A DNA stretch of 5,960 nucleotides from Novosphingobium sp. UBA6722. GTDB taxonomy: Bacteria; Pseudomonadota; Alphaproteobacteria; Sphingomonadales; Sphingomonadaceae. The translations under genes were made by a program, and so were the position numbers. Positions within the stretch are counted from its first letter, which is position 1. Every line of letters starts with the position of its first letter. Below the pieces are notes generated by a model, which made no database searches, was not told the origin of the DNA, and was given only the letters and a program-made list of their open reading frames with translations. Shown here one piece after another: positions 1 through 5,811 of the stretch. The stretch covers positions 5,898 to 11,857 of the forward strand of contig DKII01000020.1 of the NCBI GenBank assembly GCA_002454125.1, in the 5' to 3' direction.

Positions 1-657
1 CACCCGGGTGTGATCGGAATCGTGGCAGGGCGGATCAAGGAAAAGTCCGGCCGGCCGGCGATCGTCATTGCCCTCGATGCCGATGAGCACGGGAACGGCA
101 AGGGATCGGGCCGGTCGATCGCCGGCGTGGACCTGGGCGCGGCGATTATTGCCGCGCGCGAGGCCGGACTGCTGATCGCGGGCGGCGGGCATGCGATGGC
201 CGCCGGCCTGACCGTCGATCCGGGCCGCCTCAGCGCCCTGGCCGAGTTTCTGGATGAGCGGCTTGGCACGGCCGTGATCGCCGCCCAGGCCAACCAGGCG
301 CTGCAACTGGATCTGGCCGTGGCACCCGGCGGACTGGTCCCGCCGCTGGTGGAAACGCTGGAAAGCGCAGGCCCCTATGGGATGGGATGGCCGGGACCGC
401 GCATCGCGGTCGGCCCGGTGCGGCTGATCAAGGCCGATCTGGTCGGCAAGGACCACGTCCGCCTGATCGTGCGCGGCGACGATGGCGCCAGCTTCAAGGC
501 GGTCGCCTTTCGCCAGGCCGAGACCGAGCTTGGGCAGGCCCTGCTCAACCGCGCGCAAGGGCGGCGCTTCTGGCTGGCGGGCCGGGCCAAGATCGATGAC
601 TGGGGTAGCCGCCCAGCCGCCGAATTGCACGTTGACGATGCCGCCTGGGCCGATTGA
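1..657 (+). CDS. recJ: Single-stranded-DNA-specific exonuclease RecJ, C-terminal part (5' end outside the window)
   Basis: RecJ degrades single-stranded DNA 5' to 3' in the cytoplasm and works in RecF-pathway recombination and mismatch repair. The reading frame is open from base 1 and begins with HPGVIGIVAGRIKEK, a typical RecJ segment that lies well inside the protein, so the 5' end is missing and the internal GTG at 10 is not the start. Counting codons from base 1, the DHHA1 domain shows GSGRSIAGVDL near 35-45 and the hallmark GGGHAMAAG at 61-69. The OB-fold region follows, with PYGMGWPGP at 125-133 where many RecJ proteins carry a PFGxGNPEP-type motif. The catalytic DHH domain is upstream of the window. 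The 218 visible residues end at TGA 655-657, a normal-looking C-terminus. No terminator hairpin follows. Family identity is confident from motifs; activity is inferred. Confidence 0.93.
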   Translation, partial: HPGVIGIVAGRIKEKSGRPAIVIALDADEHGNGKGSGRSIAGVDLGAAIIAAREAGLLIAGGGHAMAAGLTVDPGRLSALAEFLDERLGTAVIAAQANQALQLDLAVAPGGLVPPLVETLESAGPYGMGWPGPRIAVGPVRLIKADLVGKDHVRLIVRGDDGASFKAVAFRQAETELGQALLNRAQGRRFWLAGRAKIDDWGSRPAAELHVDDAAWAD

Positions 658-678
658 AATATTCTTGCAAAAAGCGGC

Positions 679-707
679 TTGACCCTCTCCCGTCCCTTCC
701 CTAAACG
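679..707 (+). promoter_or_regulatory. Probable housekeeping sigma promoter for tRNA-Glu
   Basis: A TTGACC -35 element (679-684) and a TAAACG -10-like element (702-707) are separated by 17 bp. An A-rich stretch (669-673) lies just upstream, as is common at stable-RNA promoters. Transcription would start near 713-716, about 25 bases before the mature tRNA, leaving a short 5' leader for RNase P. The -35 matches consensus well and the -10 only partly. It could also feed phoR by read-through, since no other clear promoter is visible before phoR. Confidence 0.6.
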
Positions 708-738
708 CCCGGCCTGCCTGACGGCCTCAAGCCGGTTT

Positions 739-814
739 GGCCCCTTCGTCTAGCGGTCTAGGACGCGGCCCTTTCACGGCTGAAACACGGGTTCGAGTCC
801 CGTAGGGGTCACCA
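739..814 (+). tRNA. tRNA-Glu, anticodon TTC
   Basis: A complete 76-base cloverleaf can be folded by hand. The acceptor stem pairs 739-745 (GGCCCCT) with 804-810 (AGGGGTC), including one G-U pair. The D stem pairs 748-751 with 761-764. The anticodon stem pairs 766-770 with 778-782 around the loop CTTTCAC, so the anticodon is TTC at 773-775, reading Glu codons GAA and GAG. The variable loop has four bases, as in E. coli tRNA-Glu. The T stem pairs 787-791 with 799-803 around TTCGAGT. Discriminator A811 is followed by an encoded CCA (812-814). It sits alone between recJ and phoR, with its own probable promoter upstream and no integrase or repeated tRNA end nearby. Confidence 0.97.
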
Positions 815-828
815 CCAGCTTCCGGCAG

Positions 829-858
829 GTGCCAGCACGAAAACGTCGCTGGTATGCC
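829..858 (+). terminator. Weak hairpin after tRNA-Glu, possible transcription end or processing structure
   Basis: CCAGCACG (832-839) pairs with CGTCGCTGG (844-852) around an AAAA loop, leaving one bulged C at 847; weaker G-U and A-U pairs extend the base to about 829/855. There is no run of T after it, so it is not a classic rho-independent terminator. It lies 15 bases downstream of the tRNA and before the likely phoR start, where it could end or shape the tRNA transcript. The structure is seen in the sequence; the function is a guess. Confidence 0.25.
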
Positions 859-888
859 CGGCCCGGACAGACTAATCATCCCACCCGC

Positions 889-2076
889 ATGACCGGCAAG
901 CTCCCGCTCCCAGGATTGTTCCTTGCCGTGCTTGGCGCCTTCGGCCTGACCGTCGCCGGGGTAAGCCTGTGGCTGGTTATCGCCGTGCTGCTGGTCTGGA
1001 TCGGCTCGCTGTGGCTGACCATGCCCGAACCCGAAATTGCCGAGGTCCGCGTCGACAAGGCCGAGGTCACCCGCGACGCCGTGCGCGAGGCGATCGAATC
1101 GCTGGGCGCCCCGCTGCTGGTGCTGGAAGGCACCCGGATCGTCATGGCCAATGCCGCCGCGCGCGCCGCCCTTGGGGCACACGTCCAGGGCCAGGACGCC
1201 CGAATCGGCCTGCGCCATCCCGATGCCATGCGCCTGCTGGACATGGCCGATGGTGATAGCGTGACGATCCCCGGCTTCACCGGGACCCGCAGCCTGTGGC
1301 AGCTGACCCGCCGCCAGATCGACAAGCAGCGCTGGCTGATCGAACTGGCCGACCGCACGACCGAGGCCGATGTCAGCCGCGCCCATACCGATTTCGTCGC
1401 CAATGCCAGCCATGAACTGCGGACCCCACTGGCTTCGATCATCGGCTATGTCGAGACGCTGGAGGAAGGCGGCCCGGCGGTTGACGCCGAAGCGCAGAAG
1501 CGCTTCCTGGGGATTGTCCTGCGCGAGGCGCGGCGGATGCTCTCGCTGGTCGAGGATCTGCTGTCGCTCAGCCATGCCGAGGCCGAAAAGCACGATCACC
1601 CGACCGAACCGCTCGACCTGGGCAAGCTTGCTGCCCGTGTGGTGGGCGAGGTCGCCTCGCTGCGCGGCAAGGAGCAGGTCAAGCTCGTCGCTGCGGCGGA
1701 CGGCGCGTTGGTGGCGGGCGATTCGACCCAGCTTGAACAGCTGCTGCGCAACCTGATCGATAATGCGCTGAAATATGGCGGTGCGGATTCTCCGGTCGAA
1801 GTGAGCGTGATCGCACCGCAAGCCAAAACGATCGAGCTGATCGTTACCGATCACGGCCCAGGTATCGCCCCCGAGCACTTGCCGCACCTGACCCGGCGCT
1901 TTTACCGCACCGATCCGGGCCGCAGCCGCGCTTCAGGCGGCACTGGTCTGGGCCTGGCGATCGTCAAGCATATTGTGGAGCGACACCGCGGGAAACTGGA
2001 CATTACCAGCAGCCTTGGCGAAGGAACGCGGGTGGCTGTTTCACTGCCGAAAACCGAGCAGTCAGCGTTGTCATAA
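889..2076 (+). CDS. phoR: Phosphate regulon sensor histidine kinase PhoR
   Basis: This is the inner-membrane kinase of the PhoR-PhoB two-component system, which phosphorylates PhoB when phosphate is scarce. From ATG 889 the protein has 395 residues. Two hydrophobic segments fill about residues 6-44 with almost no periplasmic loop, matching PhoR proteins that sense through the Pst transporter rather than a ligand domain. A PAS-like region follows (about 65-160). Then come the H-box NASHELRTPL with phospho-acceptor His175 (codon 1411-1413), the N-box LLRNLIDNALKYG (285-297), the G1 box DHGPG (321-325), the F-box RRFYR (336-340) and the G2 box GGTGLGLAIVK (350-360). All catalytic boxes are intact. 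An in-frame GTG at 829 would add 20 charged residues; I prefer ATG 889 because it places the membrane segment at the N-terminus. Neither start has a clear ribosome binding site. The next gene, pstS, supports PhoR over a generic kinase. Confidence 0.93.
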   Translation: MTGKLPLPGLFLAVLGAFGLTVAGVSLWLVIAVLLVWIGSLWLTMPEPEIAEVRVDKAEVTRDAVREAIESLGAPLLVLEGTRIVMANAAARAALGAHVQGQDARIGLRHPDAMRLLDMADGDSVTIPGFTGTRSLWQLTRRQIDKQRWLIELADRTTEADVSRAHTDFVANASHELRTPLASIIGYVETLEEGGPAVDAEAQKRFLGIVLREARRMLSLVEDLLSLSHAEAEKHDHPTEPLDLGKLAARVVGEVASLRGKEQVKLVAAADGALVAGDSTQLEQLLRNLIDNALKYGGADSPVEVSVIAPQAKTIELIVTDHGPGIAPEHLPHLTRRFYRTDPGRSRASGGTGLGLAIVKHIVERHRGKLDITSSLGEGTRVAVSLPKTEQSALS

Positions 2077-2085
2077 ACTTGTCAT
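2068..2085 (+). promoter_or_regulatory. Pho box (PhoB binding site) upstream of pstS
   Basis: Two identical 7-base half-sites, TTGTCAT at 2068-2074 and 2079-2085, are separated by AAAC, giving the 11-base period of a PhoB operator. The E. coli consensus is CTGTCATAAATCTGTCAC, and this site differs only at a few positions. In known Pho promoters the box replaces the -35 element, with the -10 about 10 bases downstream, here near 2096-2101. No good -10 hexamer is seen there; a palindrome covers that spot. The site overlaps the end of phoR, including its stop codon at 2074-2076, and lies about 50 bases before pstS. It is likely to switch on pstSCAB under phosphate starvation. Confidence 0.88.
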
Positions 2086-2093
2086 GGAACTAC

Positions 2094-2109
2094 TCCAGAG
2101 CGCTCTGGA
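2094..2109. repeat. Perfect 16-bp palindrome between the Pho box and pstS
   Basis: TCCAGAGCGCTCTGGA is its own reverse complement over all 16 bases, centred between 2101 and 2102. It begins 9 bases after the Pho box, where the -10 region or transcription start of a PhoB-activated promoter would be expected. It has no T-run, so it is not an obvious terminator for phoR. It could be an operator for a dimeric regulator, or, if transcribed, part of a 5' leader hairpin. Confidence 0.6.
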
Positions 2110-2120
2110 TCATGCTGATC
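2108..2120. repeat. Short inverted repeat next to the pstS ribosome binding site
   Basis: GATCA (2108-2112) and TGATC (2116-2120) are perfect inverted copies around a TGC spacer. The repeat shares its first two bases with the end of the 16-bp palindrome and ends immediately before the GGAGG ribosome binding site. Five-base arms can occur by chance, so a role is uncertain. Confidence 0.35.
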
Positions 2121-2125
2121 GGAGG
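2121..2125 (+). promoter_or_regulatory. Strong ribosome binding site of pstS
   Basis: GGAGG at 2121-2125 lies 8 bases before ATG 2134. It is the clearest Shine-Dalgarno sequence in the window and fixes the pstS start. Its strength fits the need for far more binding protein than permease. Confidence 0.85.
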
Positions 2126-2133
2126 TTGATTCC

Positions 2134-3168
2134 ATGAACAAGACCAAGCTGCTTATTGCTGCCGGTGCTGCCACCCTGCTGGCCGCCTGTGGCACCCAGT
2201 CCACTTCGCGTGACCAGATCCGCGCCGTCGGCTCTTCGACCGTCTATCCCTTTGCCAAGGCGATTTCGGACTCGCTCGCCAAGTCGAACGCCGAGATCAA
2301 GTCGCCGATCATCGAATCGACCGGCACGGGCGCCGGCATGAAGCTGTTCTGCGCCGGTGTCGGCGTACAGCATCCCGACATCGTCAACGCCTCGCGTCGG
2401 ATGAAGAAGTCGGAGTTCGAAGACTGCCAGAAGAACGGCGTCAAGGACATCATCGAGATCCAGGTTGGCCTTGACGGCATCGCCTTTGCCGAAGCCAAGA
2501 GCGGCCCCGGCATTCCGTTGACACAGGCCGATGTCTACAAGGCGCTGGCGGCCAATCCGTTCGGCAAGCCCAACACTGCCAAGAACTGGTCGGACGTGAA
2601 CCCCGCCCTGCCGGCGATTCCGATCCTGGTCTATGGTCCGCCGTCGACCTCGGGCACGCGCGACGCGCTCAAGGAACTGGTCCTGATGAAGGGCTGCGAC
2701 ACCGACCCGGCGATGAAGGCGCTGAAGGATACCGACAAGGAAAAGCACGAAAAGATCTGCACCGAGGTGCGCAACGACGGCGCCTATGTCGACGCTGGTG
2801 AAAACGACAACCTGATCGTCCAGAAGCTGGAAGCCAATCCCAAGGCGCTCGGCGTGTTCGGGTTCTCTTATCTGGAAGAAAACGCCGACAAGCTGAAGGG
2901 CTCGCCGATGAACGGTGTCGACCCAACCTATGCTTCGATCTCGGACTTCAGCTATCCGGGCGCCCGTCCGCTCTACATCTACATCAAGTCGGCCCACGTC
3001 AGCGCCATCAAGGGGCTGAAGGAATTCGCTGCCGAATGGGCCAAGAACTGGAGCAAGGGCGGTCTGCTCGCGCGCCAGGGCATGGTTGTTTCGCCCGATG
3101 ACGTCCAGGCCAAGAACGCGAAGGTTGCCAGCGACCTGACCGTGATGGACGCCAGCGGGCTCAAGTAA
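2134..3168 (+). CDS. pstS: Phosphate ABC transporter substrate-binding lipoprotein PstS
   Basis: PstS captures inorganic phosphate outside the inner membrane and delivers it to PstCA. The 344-residue protein starts with a lipoprotein signal, MNKTKLLIAAGAATLLAACG: a charged N-terminus, a hydrophobic core and a lipobox LAAC with Cys19 as the predicted acylated first mature residue. Binding-fold segments follow: AVGSSTVYPFAKAI (31-44), ESTGTGAGMK (61-70), NASRRMKKSE (85-94) and PSTSGTRDAL (170-179), the last corresponding to the phosphate-binding SGT loop of PstS. Four further cysteines (73, 98, 188, 209) could form two disulfides. The segment around 85-91 reads SRR where E. coli PstS has an Asp-containing phosphate contact, so this belongs to the PstS-like branch common in alphaproteobacteria. 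The Pho box and strong ribosome binding site upstream, and pstC 26 bases downstream, support the role. Confidence 0.95.
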   Translation: MNKTKLLIAAGAATLLAACGTQSTSRDQIRAVGSSTVYPFAKAISDSLAKSNAEIKSPIIESTGTGAGMKLFCAGVGVQHPDIVNASRRMKKSEFEDCQKNGVKDIIEIQVGLDGIAFAEAKSGPGIPLTQADVYKALAANPFGKPNTAKNWSDVNPALPAIPILVYGPPSTSGTRDALKELVLMKGCDTDPAMKALKDTDKEKHEKICTEVRNDGAYVDAGENDNLIVQKLEANPKALGVFGFSYLEENADKLKGSPMNGVDPTYASISDFSYPGARPLYIYIKSAHVSAIKGLKEFAAEWAKNWSKGGLLARQGMVVSPDDVQAKNAKVASDLTVMDASGLK

Positions 3169-3194
3169 GCGAATACAAGGGACCAGTACGAACG

Positions 3195-4589
3195 ATGTCG
3201 CCAGCCATTCCTCTCCTGCTCGCCCTTGGGCTGGGCCTGATTGCATGGCTGGCGGCGCGTTCCAAAGCCTGGGTCTTCAAACGCGCGGCCCCGCCCGGGA
3301 CCCGCGCGCCGCTGCATTCGCTTCCGAATTATCATGGCTGGTACGTTGCCCTGTGGGCGGTCGTGCCGGCCATTGCCTTTGCTGCGGTCTGGGCGGCGAT
3401 CAGTCCCAATCTGATCGTCACGCAGGTGTTATCCAACCCAGCCGCCGCCAGCCTGCCGGCGTTTGGCGTCGAACGCGATGCGATCATTGCCGAGGCTTAT
3501 GCCACGGCTTCTGGATCGGCCGCCGCAGCTTTCAACCCCGCCGCGAACGCACTGGTCGAGCCGTTTGGCAGCGCGATCCGTCAGTTCGGGACGATCGGCC
3601 TGGCCGTTACTCTGCTGCTGGGCTTTGCCGGCGGCACCTATGCATTCCTGAAGCTCCGCCCGGATTTTACCGCCCGAACCCGGGTCGAACGCGCAGTGAT
3701 GTTCGGTCTGTTGCTGGCCTCGCTGGTCGCGATCCTCACCACTTTCGGCATTGTCGCCTCGCTGCTGTTCGAAACGATCCGCTTCTTCGGCTTTGTCAGC
3801 CCGGCGGAATTCCTGTTCGGCACCCACTGGGGGCCCGATCCGATGGCCGCCCCGGGCGCCAATCTGGGTGAGAACTATGGCGCCATTCCGCTCTTCTGGG
3901 GCACAATCTTCATCGGCGCTATCATCGCCATGCTGGTCGCCATCCCGCTCGGCCTGATGAGCGCGATCTACCTGACGCAGTATGCCAGCAGCACCGTCCG
4001 CAAGTGGATGAAGCCGCTGCTCGAAATTCTCGCCGGGGTGCCGACCGTGGTCTACGGCTATTTCGCCGCGTTGACCGTTGCCCCGCTGGTGCGCGATGCG
4101 GCCCAAGGCATCGGCATTGCCAGCGCCTCCAGCGAAAGCGCGATGGCCGCCGGCCTTGTCATGGGCATCATGATCATTCCCTTCGTCTCCTCAATGGCCG
4201 ACGATTCGATTGCCGCCGTGCCGCAGGCGATGCGCGATGGCAGCCTGGCGATGGGCGCGACCACTTCGGAAACGATCAAGAAGGTGCTGATCCCGGCTGC
4301 CCTGCCCGGCATTGTCGCCGGCGTGATGCTGGCCGTCAGCCGCGCGATTGGCGAAACGATGATCGTCGTCATGGCCGCCGGCGCGACCGCGCGGCTCACC
4401 GCCAATCCGTTCGAAACGATGACCACGGTGACCTTCCAGATTGTCGCCATGCTGACCGGCGAAGGCAGCTTCGATCACCCGGCAACGCTTTCAGCCTTTG
4501 CCCTGGGCTTCGTGCTGTTCTGCGTCACCCTCACCCTAAATTTCATCGCCCTGCGCGTCGTCAAGCGGTTCCGCGAAGCTTATGAGTAA
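3195..4589 (+). CDS. pstC: Phosphate ABC transporter permease PstC, with long N-terminal extension
   Basis: PstC is one of the two inner-membrane subunits of the phosphate importer. The protein has 464 residues, against about 319 in E. coli. The extra length is N-terminal: hydrophobic segments near 3-21 and 50-70, a polar, Ala-rich stretch (about 71-128) and another hydrophobic segment near 131-153, resembling the PstC N-terminal domain family (DUF3708) of other proteobacteria. The conventional core starts near 165 and has about six membrane segments. Its cytoplasmic EAA-type loop (about 346-372, MRDGSLAMGATTSETIKKVL then IPAALPG) docks on PstB. LLEILAGVPTVVYGYFA (275-291) is a conserved PstC signature. 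ATG 3195 has a modest AAGGGA at 3177-3182, with a rather long 12-base spacing. The gene follows pstS by 26 bases and overlaps pstA by 8 bases, so it is part of the same operon. Confidence 0.94.
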   Translation: MSPAIPLLLALGLGLIAWLAARSKAWVFKRAAPPGTRAPLHSLPNYHGWYVALWAVVPAIAFAAVWAAISPNLIVTQVLSNPAAASLPAFGVERDAIIAEAYATASGSAAAAFNPAANALVEPFGSAIRQFGTIGLAVTLLLGFAGGTYAFLKLRPDFTARTRVERAVMFGLLLASLVAILTTFGIVASLLFETIRFFGFVSPAEFLFGTHWGPDPMAAPGANLGENYGAIPLFWGTIFIGAIIAMLVAIPLGLMSAIYLTQYASSTVRKWMKPLLEILAGVPTVVYGYFAALTVAPLVRDAAQGIGIASASSESAMAAGLVMGIMIIPFVSSMADDSIAAVPQAMRDGSLAMGATTSETIKKVLIPAALPGIVAGVMLAVSRAIGETMIVVMAAGATARLTANPFETMTTVTFQIVAMLTGEGSFDHPATLSAFALGFVLFCVTLTLNFIALRVVKRFREAYE

Positions 4590-5811
4590 CGTCTCCTCCG
4601 CCCGCCTGAAGGCCCGTTATGCCGCCGAGCGCCGCTTCCGCGCGCTGGGCCTCGCCGCCGTGGTGTTTTCGGGCCTGGTCCTCGCCTTTCTGCTGGTGAC
4701 GATGACCGCCAACGCAGTCGGCGGCTTCAAACGTGCCGAGCTGCGCTTCCAGGTGGATCTTGCTGCCAGCGGGATGACCGTCGATCCGGCCAGCCTTGCG
4801 GCCGACAATGCCGTTGCGCAACTCGAAACGGCCGGCCTGCCCGATATCGTCGCGATGGCGGCAACCAAGGCGCTGGGCACCGAAGCAGGCGCGGAACTCG
4901 ATCCGCAGGCCTGGCGTGAGCTGGCCCTGCGCATCGCGGCCGATCCGCAGCTGCTGCGCGGCACGGTTGAGGCCGAACTGCCGGCCAGCGATGACCTCGC
5001 CTCAGCCCTGCGCGGCGACGGTGCTTCCGAAAGTCTCAAGGCGATGGCCACAAAGCTGAAGGCCGAGGGCAAGCTTGCCCAGGCCTGGGACCCGGGATTC
5101 CTGAGCCGTGCCGACGCCACCGGCCCGCAGGCCGTGGGCATCTGGGGGGCGCTCAAGGGCTCGATGCTGACCATGCTGATCACGCTCGCGCTGGCCTTTC
5201 CGGTCGGCGTGCTGGCGGCCGTCTATCTTGAGGAATATGCCCCCAAGAACCGCTGGACCGAAGTGATCGAGGTTTCGATCAACAACCTGGCTGCCGTGCC
5301 TTCGATCATCTTTGGCCTGCTCGGCCTTGCTGTGTTTCTCTGGATCTTTCCCAATTACCGGTCGGCTCCGCTGATCGGCGGGATGACGCTGGCGCTGATG
5401 ACCATGCCGGTGATCGTCATTTCGGGCCGCAATGCGATCAAGGCCGTGCCGCCGTCGATCCGCGATGCGGCGCTGGCCGTTGGCGCCAGCCGGGTCCAGA
5501 CCGTGTTCCACCACGTCCTGCCGCTGGCGCTGCCCGGCATCCTCACCGGCACGATCATCGGCATGGCCCGCGCGCTGGGTGAAACCGCGCCGCTGCTGAT
5601 GATCGGCATGCGCGCCTTTGTCGCTACCCCGCCCGAGGGCTTCACCTCGCCCGCTTCGGTCCTGCCGGTCCAGATCTTCCTCTGGTCGGACGAGATCGAT
5701 CGCGGCTTCGTCGAGCGCACCTCGGCCGCAATCATCGTTCTGCTGGCCTTCCTGCTGGTGATGAACGGCCTCGCCATCTACCTTCGCAACCGTTTCGAGA
5801 AACGCTGGTAA
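4582..5811 (+). CDS. pstA: Phosphate ABC transporter permease PstA, with large N-terminal insert
   Basis: PstA pairs with PstC to form the phosphate channel. It has 409 residues, against about 296 in E. coli. After a basic N-terminus and one membrane segment (about 21-46) comes a soluble stretch of about 140 residues (47-185), probably periplasmic and resembling the DUF3333 domain found in long PstA proteins. The permease core follows, with membrane segments near 190-217, 235-255, 262-281, 313-341 and 381-401. Core signatures are SINNLAAVPSIIFGLLGLA (232-250) and the EAA-type loop IRDAALAVGASRVQTVFHHV (293-312) followed by LPLALPGI; ARALGETAPLL (329-339) is also typical. ATG 4582 lies inside the end of pstC, overlapping by 8 bases in a different frame, with no clear ribosome binding site. 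Translation is therefore probably coupled to pstC. Its stop codon shares one base with the pstB start. Confidence 0.94.
   Translation: MSNVSSARLKARYAAERRFRALGLAAVVFSGLVLAFLLVTMTANAVGGFKRAELRFQVDLAASGMTVDPASLAADNAVAQLETAGLPDIVAMAATKALGTEAGAELDPQAWRELALRIAADPQLLRGTVEAELPASDDLASALRGDGASESLKAMATKLKAEGKLAQAWDPGFLSRADATGPQAVGIWGALKGSMLTMLITLALAFPVGVLAAVYLEEYAPKNRWTEVIEVSINNLAAVPSIIFGLLGLAVFLWIFPNYRSAPLIGGMTLALMTMPVIVISGRNAIKAVPPSIRDAALAVGASRVQTVFHHVLPLALPGILTGTIIGMARALGETAPLLMIGMRAFVATPPEGFTSPASVLPVQIFLWSDEIDRGFVERTSAAIIVLLAFLLVMNGLAIYLRNRFEKRW

Noticed and set aside
739..814. tRNA-Glu as an integration site for a mobile element
   Set aside because: No integrase, no second copy of the tRNA 3' end and no change in base composition are visible; the flanking genes are core housekeeping and phosphate genes.
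829..888. GTG at 829 as the start of PhoR
   Set aside because: It adds 20 residues of arginine-rich sequence before the membrane segment, has no ribosome binding site and lies in the weak hairpin; ATG 889 gives a more typical N-terminus, though certainty is moderate.
727..1887. A 386-codon open frame on the minus strand across the tRNA and phoR
   Set aside because: It runs antisense to the tRNA-Glu gene and to a kinase with all catalytic boxes intact. Its protein is a Gln/Gly/His-rich mix with no recognisable domain, typical of antisense shadows in high-GC genes.
2094..2120. Rho-independent terminator after phoR
   Set aside because: The palindrome is stable enough, but no T-run follows and a ribosome binding site comes directly after it.
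3169..3194. Attenuating hairpin between pstS and pstC
   Set aside because: The 26-base gap contains no inverted repeat that I can fold, so no attenuation is supported here.
2110..3246. A 378-codon open frame on the minus strand across pstS
   Set aside because: It mirrors pstS, whose lipoprotein signal, binding motifs and ribosome binding site are clear. The antisense product shows no family motif and no supporting start signals.
3429..4106. A 225-codon minus-strand open frame inside pstC
   Set aside because: The translation is rich in Gln, Arg, Glu and Asp, as expected from reading hydrophobic membrane-protein codons backwards; the sense strand encodes a full permease.
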